Shown here: piece by piece, positions 5,424 through 10,182 of the stretch
How positions within the stretch are numbered: the first letter of the stretch is position 1
How the letters are laid out: every line of letters begins with the position of its first letter
Source: an uncultured Candidatus Nemicrothrix sp.
GTDB taxonomy: Bacteria > Actinomycetota > Acidimicrobiia > Acidimicrobiales > UBA8592
Direction of reading: 5' to 3'
Assembly (NCBI GenBank): GCA_913046155.1
Contig: CAJWRY010000054.1
Location: 1-10,182, forward strand
Length of the DNA stretch: 10,182 bases
Position numbers and translations under genes: made by a program
The notes under the pieces: generated by a model
Told to the model about the DNA's origin: nothing
The model's input: the letters and a program-made list of their open reading frames with translations, nothing else
Databases searched by the model: none

Positions 5424-6623
5424 TTAACGGTTGATGATGAAGATACCTGATCGCACTTTAGGTTCAAAGTATGTTGATTTTGGTGGAAGCGTTTTTTTTC
5501 TATTAATGATTGCTTGAAGTTGATCCATACTGACAGGATGAAGAGCGAATGCGACTCCGCCCTCACTTTGGGTGATTGATTCTAGATAGCCCAGTGGAAT
5601 TGTTCCTGGTAGATAGTGAAGTCTCCCATCTGACCCTTCTTCTTCAACTTCAAGAATGGGGTGCAAAATTCGCTTTTGCAGAATTACGGCATCTAATTCT
5701 GATGGGTGAATGCGTTGTGGGGAAAGCTTGTACCAACTATCGTCAAGAAACATACTAAATTGACCAGCATACTCTGGTTCATAACCTTCCGAGACTTTGA
5801 CCGGTTCAATATGGAAGTCCATTTCTGCAATGCGCTTTATTAAGCTCTCCGGTGTCAAATTATTTAGATCTGAAACATGCCTGTGGAAGGATCTAATTTT
5901 TAATTCATCAGCTGAGAATAATGCGCCTAGTATTTTTCCGTATCGTTCGCTTTTTCCAGAACGGTCCCAGACCGTGTGGCTTGCGTGCACTCTATGATGT
6001 CCATCCACTATAAAAGTGGTCTTATCTTGAAATAAGGTTAGTAACTTATCTGCAATTTGATCCGGCACGCGCCATATAGTTTGTTCTAGATTATCTTCTC
6101 TACAGAAGTCAAGAACGGGTTTAGATTCCATAGCTTCTTGAATAAGAGCATTCACTTCTGCATCATCATCATAGGCAAGCGCTACTGGTGAGGAATGTAT
6201 GCCAATATTTTCCAAATGATTTGCGAGATCATTTGCGCGGAATTCCCGGGTTCTTTCATGTGGGATAACCCGTCCGTCCTCAAATGCTTCGATTGAAATG
6301 TCGCCAACGATAGCTGTTTGTTGGTGCCCCTCGTAGGACAATTTATAGAGGTAAAGCGCTGAATTAAGTGTGTCAGAATATGCTCCAGCATCAAATAATC
6401 TTTTGAGAGCCTCAATATTAGCGGCTGATCTCTTCTCTGCTGAAAGAGAGGATTTTGCACTAGTCACATGCAAGAAGACGTATGGATCTTCATCCATTAG
6501 TTTCTCTCTCTCGGCTCCGCGTAACATGTCATATGCCGGCGACACAACACGCTCAGCCCATTCAGGCTTTACCAATTTAGCTGAGACTCTATCTAGAAGC
6601 TTAGCTTTAGACACTTTTCGCAT
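5424..6623 (-). CDS. DUF1015 family protein, coupled to serA
   Basis: A 399-residue cytoplasmic protein with the hallmarks of the DUF1015 family: VSPAYDML (27-34), GRVIPHERT (117-125), IVDGHHRVHAS (205-215), FLDDSWYKL (292-300), a GGVAFALHPV segment (355-364), and the C-terminal PPKSTYFEPK (380-389). The length is normal for the family and no motif is lost. The biochemical function is not established. The D-G-H-H-R signature resembles the nucleotide-binding motif of ParB/SerK-like proteins, some of which phosphorylate free serine, and family members are often found beside serA, so a role in serine metabolism is a reasonable inference. The 5' end overlaps the serA stop by 17 nt. The ATG at 6623 has AAAGGA directly against it, too close for a normal ribosome binding site, whereas the in-frame GTG at 6614 (codon 4) has the same AAAGGA at 9 nt spacing and may be the real start. 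Confidence 0.85.
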   Translation of the reverse strand: MRKVSKAKLLDRVSAKLVKPEWAERVVSPAYDMLRGAEREKLMDEDPYVFLHVTSAKSSLSAEKRSAANIEALKRLFDAGAYSDTLNSALYLYKLSYEGHQQTAIVGDISIEAFEDGRVIPHERTREFRANDLANHLENIGIHSSPVALAYDDDAEVNALIQEAMESKPVLDFCREDNLEQTIWRVPDQIADKLLTLFQDKTTFIVDGHHRVHASHTVWDRSGKSERYGKILGALFSADELKIRSFHRHVSDLNNLTPESLIKRIAEMDFHIEPVKVSEGYEPEYAGQFSMFLDDSWYKLSPQRIHPSELDAVILQKRILHPILEVEEEGSDGRLHYLPGTIPLGYLESITQSEGGVAFALHPVSMDQLQAIINRKKTLPPKSTYFEPKVRSGIFIINR

Positions 6624-7830
6624 TCCTTTGGTCTAGTAGCGAAACCCCGAGGACATTATCCAGTGCAAGTAAATTCTCATAAAGGTCAGATGGGATTTCT
6701 CCAGCAACTTCAATAGTAGAAACAGCCGCATTTTTCCCTGCAAAAACTTTGTTGTCCATATATTGGACGTTTAGTTCAGCAGCTCGCAAGGATGACAAAA
6801 CGGAAGCCAAGACTCCCACGCGGTCGAGGTGCCGAACTCTTACTTGTGAAGTGCCGTCACCTGCTGGTGATTGGTTGACGCAGTTTAGGGGTGATCCTTG
6901 TTCAAAGCTTGTTATTGCATCAAGTATCCCTTGCGCTATCGCTTTACTGGCTTGAGTGGTAGAAGCACCAATGTGGTGACTGCCGACAACTGATAGATTG
7001 CTGGCAACTTGTGAGTGAAAGCTTCCCTCTCCCTTTGATGGCTCATCTCGGAAGACATCAAGGCCAGCTCTAAGACCGCGCTGATTGATCGCTTCAAGGA
7101 CTGCTTCTTCGTCAACTATCTCACCACGGCTTGTGTTGATGAGGATTGCGTCATCCATAAAATGTTGAAGCAAGTCACGATTGATTAGTCCATGCGTCTC
7201 GCTGTTATATGGAACGTGCACCGAGATTATATTGCTTTGAGAGACTAGTTCTTCTTTTGTGTCAACTAGTTTGATTCCGGTTTGGCGGATTTTTTGCTCG
7301 ACTTGAGGTGTTCTTCCAGACTTTCTCTGACCGATAACCTTTATTCCGAATGCCTTTGCTCTTTCAGCTACACACAATCCGATATCGCCTAACCCTATGA
7401 TTCCCATTGTTTTTCCTTGCAGCCCTTCGGCCTTCGAATATAGTTTTTTATTCCATACCCCTTCTCTAAGATCAATTACTCCATCAGCTATTCGACGATC
7501 TATGGCAAGCAGTAGCCCGAATGTCAACTCCGCGACTGCTACTGCGTTTCTTCCTGGGATATTGCATACATATATTCCTTGACTTGATGCAGCTTCAACA
7601 TCAATTGTGTCCGTTCCCGCACCGGCTCTAATGATTAGCTCGAGTGAGTTTGCTTTCGATATGGTTTCTGCTGCTACTCTTGTGCTCCGCACGACAAGGA
7701 CTTCAACATCAGCTAGATGCTCATGTAAGTCACCCGAGGTGCAAGCCGGATTTGAAGTAACTTCATGACCAAGGTTTTCTAGGCCTGAAATTGCTGACGG
7801 GTGAACTTTATCGGCTATTAGAATTTTCAT
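6607..7830 (-). CDS. serA: D-3-phosphoglycerate dehydrogenase, short ACT-domain form
   Basis: A 407-residue cytoplasmic dehydrogenase that oxidises 3-phosphoglycerate to 3-phosphohydroxypyruvate with NAD, the first step of serine synthesis. Numbered from the ATG at 7830: an N-terminal substrate lobe with IIRAGAGTDTID (66-77); the NAD-binding GIIGLGDIG (143-151); NTSRGEIVDEEA (232-243) with catalytic Arg235; GLDVFRDEP (256-264) with Glu263; SHHIGAST (284-291) with catalytic His286; and a C-terminal ACT domain (about 329-400) containing VRHLDRVGVLASVL, the usual site of serine feedback binding. It lacks the extra ASB domain of the roughly 530-residue mycobacterial SerA. The start at 7830 is fixed by a strong AAGGAG 4 nt upstream. 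A TTG-initiated extension to 7845 would place this ribosome binding site inside the gene and is rejected. Its 3' end overlaps the DUF1015 gene. Confidence 0.93.
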   Translation of the reverse strand: MKILIADKVHPSAISGLENLGHEVTSNPACTSGDLHEHLADVEVLVVRSTRVAAETISKANSLELIIRAGAGTDTIDVEAASSQGIYVCNIPGRNAVAVAELTFGLLLAIDRRIADGVIDLREGVWNKKLYSKAEGLQGKTMGIIGLGDIGLCVAERAKAFGIKVIGQRKSGRTPQVEQKIRQTGIKLVDTKEELVSQSNIISVHVPYNSETHGLINRDLLQHFMDDAILINTSRGEIVDEEAVLEAINQRGLRAGLDVFRDEPSKGEGSFHSQVASNLSVVGSHHIGASTTQASKAIAQGILDAITSFEQGSPLNCVNQSPAGDGTSQVRVRHLDRVGVLASVLSSLRAAELNVQYMDNKVFAGKNAAVSTIEVAGEIPSDLYENLLALDNVLGVSLLDQRNAKSV

Positions 7831-7988
7831 TTTTCTCCTTACCAAGCAAAGCGCCGGCGTTTGCGGGCGTTTCGGTCAATAACTAGTTACAGTCTAATTG
7901 CTTTTTGATATTGATCGCTACAACAGTCGTCATGATTCACACTCGCGCTGTTTCATGAGTTAATGTACTCACATACTCAAGGAGAAAA
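7831..7988. promoter_or_regulatory. Divergent serA / phosphoribosyltransferase control region
   Basis: This 158-nt gap separates two divergent genes that both begin with the same strong signal, AAGGAGAAAAATG (7840-7828 on the minus strand and 7979-7991 on the plus strand). It also holds the near-palindrome at 7846-7864 and a perfect 10-bp palindrome TAACTAGTTA at 7880-7889. Weak -10 candidates are TAATGT at 7961-7966 (plus) and TAGACT at 7897-7892 (minus); neither has a good -35. No small ORF or RNA gene was recognised in it. Confidence 0.5.
7846..7864. promoter_or_regulatory. Near-palindrome in the serA leader
   Basis: The sequence GCAAAGCGCCGGCGTTTGC pairs GCAAA with TTTGC around the perfect 8-bp palindrome CGCCGGCG, with a single unpaired G in one arm. 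It lies just upstream of the serA ribosome binding site (7835-7840). As RNA it could form a GC-rich hairpin just before the Shine-Dalgarno; as DNA it could be an operator. Which of these, if either, cannot be told from sequence alone. Confidence 0.35.
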
Positions 7989-8495
7989 ATGAGCGAAGAA
8001 CGCGAAAATCTGACATGGGAAAATTATGGCACGGCTGCTAGAGATCTAGCGAAAATAGTCGCAGATGATAATTACCAACCTGATATTATTTTAGCTATCG
8101 CTCGAGGGGGTCTTTTTGTTGCTGGTTCTCTCGGTTACGCCTTATCTGTCAAAAATTTATATGTAATGAATGTCGAGTATTACACAGGCGTTGAGGAAAG
8201 ATTAGATGTCCCTGTGGCGTTGCCCCCCTATCTTGATTCGATTGATCTTCGTAACGCCCGAGTGTTGATTGCTGATGATGTCGCCGATACGGGGGCGACT
8301 CTTGCTTATGTCCATGAGTTCTGCAAGAGCGAGGTTGCTGATGTCAGGAGCGCTGTTTTGTATGAAAAGAGCCCTTCTATCATCAAGTGTGAATATGTCT
8401 GGAAAAGAACTGATAATTGGATAAATTTTCCTTGGTCCACTGAAGAGCCTCTATTGCCACCATCTGACGGAAGAGCAATTATTCTTGATGCGTGA
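7989..8495 (+). CDS. Purine-type phosphoribosyltransferase (COG2236-like)
   Basis: A 168-residue cytoplasmic type I phosphoribosyltransferase. The PRPP-binding signature VLIADDVADTGAT is at residues 92-104 (family pattern of hydrophobics, D-D, x, x-D-T-G-x-T). An upstream PDIILAIARGGL segment (31-42) supplies the conserved R-G-G, and the C-terminal region carries WINFPW (144-149), typical of the xanthine/hypoxanthine-guanine group in archaea and actinobacteria. Such enzymes join a purine base to PRPP to make the nucleotide. The exact base is not decided by the sequence, but a xanthine-dehydrogenase-like operon starts 68 nt downstream on the same strand, which makes xanthine or hypoxanthine a sensible guess. 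The start ATG has AAGGAG 4 nt upstream, one of only two canonical ribosome binding sites in the window. Length is normal for a compact member. Confidence 0.88.
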   Translation: MSEERENLTWENYGTAARDLAKIVADDNYQPDIILAIARGGLFVAGSLGYALSVKNLYVMNVEYYTGVEERLDVPVALPPYLDSIDLRNARVLIADDVADTGATLAYVHEFCKSEVADVRSAVLYEKSPSIIKCEYVWKRTDNWINFPWSTEEPLLPPSDGRAIILDA

Positions 8496-8530
8496 CGTCT
8501 TATTGGCCTAGTCACGGCGTAAATCGTTCC

Positions 8531-8555
8531 GTAGCATTCCTCTACTCGGTAGCAT
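8531..8555 (+). promoter_or_regulatory. Direct repeat GTAGCAT x2 upstream of the hydroxylase operon, with -10-like TAGCAT
   Basis: GTAGCAT occurs at 8531-8537 and again at 8549-8555, 18 nt apart, in the 68-nt gap before the FAD subunit gene. The downstream copy provides a TANNNT hexamer (TAGCAT, 8550-8555) 8 nt before the ATG at 8564, a plausible -10 for a transcript with almost no leader. The repeat could be a pair of regulator half-sites, but seven bases are few and chance is possible. Confidence 0.25.
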
Positions 8556-8563
8556 GATGATGT

Positions 8564-9412
8564 ATGGATTTTCTAATTGCATCTTCAACAGAGGACCTCT
8601 GTGAGTTATTAGCTGAGGATTCTACGCGCCAACTTCTGGCTGGAGGCACTGATTTCATGGTAGAGGTCAACTTCAGGCATCGAGATATTTCTGGCGTTAT
8701 TGCCATTGACCGCATTGAGGAGCTCAAACAATGGAGGCACGATGGCGATTCTGTGCTTATTGGTTCCTGCGTTACTTACCGCGAAATTGAGCGTGGGCCT
8801 CTGTCAACGCTCATTCCGGCGCTTGCTCAGTCAGCGAGAACTATAGGATCACCCCAGATTCGCAACGCTGGAACCATCGGGGGAAATCTGGCAACCGCGT
8901 CACCTGCTGGAGATATGATTCCTGTTTTATTGGCGTTAGGAGCTCTAGTGAATATCAGAAGTAAATCTGGAGTCAGGCAATTACAGGTAGATGAACTAAT
9001 TACTGGCGTAAAAACCAATTCGCTTCATGAGGATGAGTTTATTGAATCAGTTCGCGTTCCAGTGCTTCGCGGCCCGCAAGAATTTCTGAAAGTGGGTCCT
9101 AGGAACGCTATGGTAATCTCTGTTACCTCTTTAGCCATGGTGACAGATATTGATAGAGAATACATTGGTATCGCATTAGGATCTGTCTCTGCTTCTCCGT
9201 GTCGGTCTTCAGAAGCTGAGCATTTTATTTCTGAGAATATTGATTGGAATAACATGACGGTTCCATCTGGGGTTATTGAGAATTTTGAACGCTTGGTGCG
9301 AGAGTCTGCGAACCCCATAGACGATCACAGAAGTTCCAGTGCATATCGAACCCATACCATTGGTGTACTGGGTCGACGTGCTTTGTTGAGAATATTTAGA
9401 TTGGAAAACTAA
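8564..9412 (+). CDS. Xanthine dehydrogenase family, FAD-binding subunit
   Basis: A 282-residue medium (M) subunit of a molybdenum hydroxylase. It carries FAD and passes electrons from the Fe-S clusters to NAD or another acceptor. FAD-binding motifs are intact: LAGGTD at residues 25-30, TIGSPQIRNAGTIGGN at 93-108 and TASPAGD at 111-117. A KVGPRNAMVISV segment near 176-187 and DDHRSSSAYR near the C-terminus match the family's C-terminal domain. The length is typical. The overall type resembles xanthine dehydrogenase M subunits of actinobacteria, but CO-dehydrogenase-like or other aldehyde/heterocycle hydroxylases share these motifs. The ATG at 8564 is the only start after an in-frame stop and has no Shine-Dalgarno. 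The stop overlaps the next start by one base (TAATG), indicating translational coupling. Confidence 0.92.
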   Translation: MDFLIASSTEDLCELLAEDSTRQLLAGGTDFMVEVNFRHRDISGVIAIDRIEELKQWRHDGDSVLIGSCVTYREIERGPLSTLIPALAQSARTIGSPQIRNAGTIGGNLATASPAGDMIPVLLALGALVNIRSKSGVRQLQVDELITGVKTNSLHEDEFIESVRVPVLRGPQEFLKVGPRNAMVISVTSLAMVTDIDREYIGIALGSVSASPCRSSEAEHFISENIDWNNMTVPSGVIENFERLVRESANPIDDHRSSSAYRTHTIGVLGRRALLRIFRLEN

Positions 9413-9909
9413 TGGATATTGCTCAAGAATTTAATCAGTACGAACTAACTGTAAATGACTCTAGGTATGTGATTTCCGGTTCTTGGCTTGGGGAAAGTTT
9501 ACTTTATGTACTTCGAGAGAGGCTAGGTCTGTATGGGTCAAAAAATGCTTGCGAACAAGGCGAGTGTGGTTCTTGCTCTGTAATGATGGACGATGTTTTA
9601 GTATGTTCTTGTTTAGTTCTTGCTGCCAACGCTGAAGGTCGAGAAATCAAGACTATCGAATCTGTTGCTGATGGAAATGAACTCTCAGATGTCCAAGAGG
9701 CATTCATTGATACTGGGGCAATACAATGTGGATTTTGCACACCGGGACTGTTGGTAACAATTCATGATTTTCTAGACTCAAACCCAGAGCCTGAGGAATC
9801 TGAAATCAAGGAAGCCATTTCGGGAAACCTATGTAGATGTACAGGCTATGGACGCATTGTTGAGGCTGTTCAATTGGTTTCTATAAGACGATCTAGGCGG
9901 GATACCTGA
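9412..9909 (+). CDS. Xanthine dehydrogenase family, [2Fe-2S] subunit
   Basis: A 165-residue small (S) subunit that carries two [2Fe-2S] clusters relaying electrons from the molybdenum site to FAD. The N-terminal plant-ferredoxin-like domain has Cys47, Cys52 and Cys55 in ACEQGECGSCSV, and a fourth ligand in VLVCSCL (Cys67 by alignment with the family's C-L-x-L-A; Cys65 is an extra cysteine). The C-terminal helical domain has QCGFCTPG (Cys106, Cys109) and GNLCRCTGYGRIV (Cys141, Cys143). All eight expected ligands are present and the length is normal. There is no twin-arginine signal, so the enzyme should be cytoplasmic. The start overlaps the FAD-subunit stop (TAATG) and the stop overlaps the next start (TGATG), so the three subunits are translated as a coupled unit. 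Confidence 0.95.
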   Translation: MDIAQEFNQYELTVNDSRYVISGSWLGESLLYVLRERLGLYGSKNACEQGECGSCSVMMDDVLVCSCLVLAANAEGREIKTIESVADGNELSDVQEAFIDTGAIQCGFCTPGLLVTIHDFLDSNPEPEESEIKEAISGNLCRCTGYGRIVEAVQLVSIRRSRRDT

Positions 9910-10182
9910 TGTCACTTCTTGAGGAGGGTATCGCATCTACTGCAGGGCTTGGAATATCTGCCACTAGACCAGATGGGAAAGAAAAGGCACGAGGAGATTT
10001 CCTATTCTCAAATGACCTAAGTTCTGAGGATATGCTTTGGGGGCAAACTTTGCGATCGCCGTACCCCTCGGCAAAGATCAGAAAAATTGACTTTTCTCAA
10101 GCCCTTGCAATGGAGGGAGTCCATGCAATTCTGACTGCTGATGATGTCCCCGGAGAGAACATATTCGGTTTAGAGCACCCTG
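9909..10182 (+). CDS. Xanthine dehydrogenase family, molybdopterin-binding subunit (5' part only)
   Basis: The ATG at 9909 overlaps the TGA of the [2Fe-2S] gene and opens a frame that runs off the right edge after 91 codons. The visible protein begins MSLLEEGIASTAG and shows the start of the large (L) subunit: a-b hammerhead region with ARGDFLFSNDL, LWGQTLRSPYPSAKIRKIDF (about 48-67), and GVHAILTADDVPGENIFG (about 75-92 region). These match the conserved R-S-P-x-x-x-A-x-I and G-V-x-A-x-L-T-x-x-D-V-P-G of the family. The N-x-F-G-L ending resembles xanthine dehydrogenase XdhD/PucD-type subunits more than CO dehydrogenase, but the active-site loop and the catalytic glutamate lie outside the window, so the substrate stays open. 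A weak AGGCGGG lies upstream as a possible ribosome binding site. Confidence 0.88.
   Translation, partial: MSLLEEGIASTAGLGISATRPDGKEKARGDFLFSNDLSSEDMLWGQTLRSPYPSAKIRKIDFSQALAMEGVHAILTADDVPGENIFGLEHP

Noticed and set aside
7831..7845. TTG start adding five residues (M-V-R-R-K) to SerA
   Set aside because: These codons contain the AAGGAG ribosome binding site that serves the ATG at 7830.
8496..8563. Rho-independent terminator between the phosphoribosyltransferase and hydroxylase genes
   Set aside because: No stable inverted repeat followed by a T run was found in the gap.

Overview
The window looks like chromosomal core sequence from an actinobacterium of moderate to low GC (mid-forties percent by eye), plausibly a marine or freshwater Acidimicrobiia-type lineage. 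The evidence is a coenzyme F420 gene (cofC/fbiD) head to head with gpsA, which is also the order of Rv2983 and Rv2982c in Mycobacterium tuberculosis, together with actinobacterial-type TANNNT -10 boxes placed exactly 6 nt before several start codons. The lineage is an inference. An F420-using Chloroflexota genome is the main alternative.

Layout. (1) Positions 1-4042, minus strand, read right to left: gpsA (glycerol-3-phosphate dehydrogenase), a 577-residue protein of unknown function, rnhB (ribonuclease HII), a small cysteine-free protein that looks like a lone Nfu N-terminal domain, and the first 31 codons of a dodecin running off the left edge. (2) Positions 4105-5420, plus strand: cofC and a PIG-L/LmbE-type zinc deacetylase. 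(3) Positions 5424-7830, minus strand: serA (phosphoglycerate dehydrogenase), overlapped at its 3' end by a DUF1015 gene. This block converges on the deacetylase with only 3 nt between the stop codons. (4) Positions 7989-10182, plus strand: a purine-type phosphoribosyltransferase, then a xanthine-dehydrogenase-type molybdenum hydroxylase operon in the order FAD subunit, [2Fe-2S] subunit, molybdopterin subunit. The last of these runs off the right edge.

How the genes fit together. The right-hand plus block suggests purine oxidation and salvage: a hydroxylase that could oxidise hypoxanthine or xanthine, next to an enzyme that could return bases to nucleotides. The serA/DUF1015 pair points to serine synthesis. 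The cofC block points to F420 synthesis. The left block is housekeeping: phospholipid precursor supply, RNA/DNA hybrid removal, and possibly Fe-S and flavin handling. No mobile elements, CRISPR arrays, tRNA or rRNA genes were seen, and there is no gene-free stretch over 300 nt. The longest gap is the 158-nt serA/phosphoribosyltransferase divergent region.

No clearly new system is visible. The most interesting points are the repeated leaderless-promoter geometry, which also settles several start codons; the uncharacterised 577-residue protein; the serA/DUF1015 coupling; and a near-palindrome in the serA leader.
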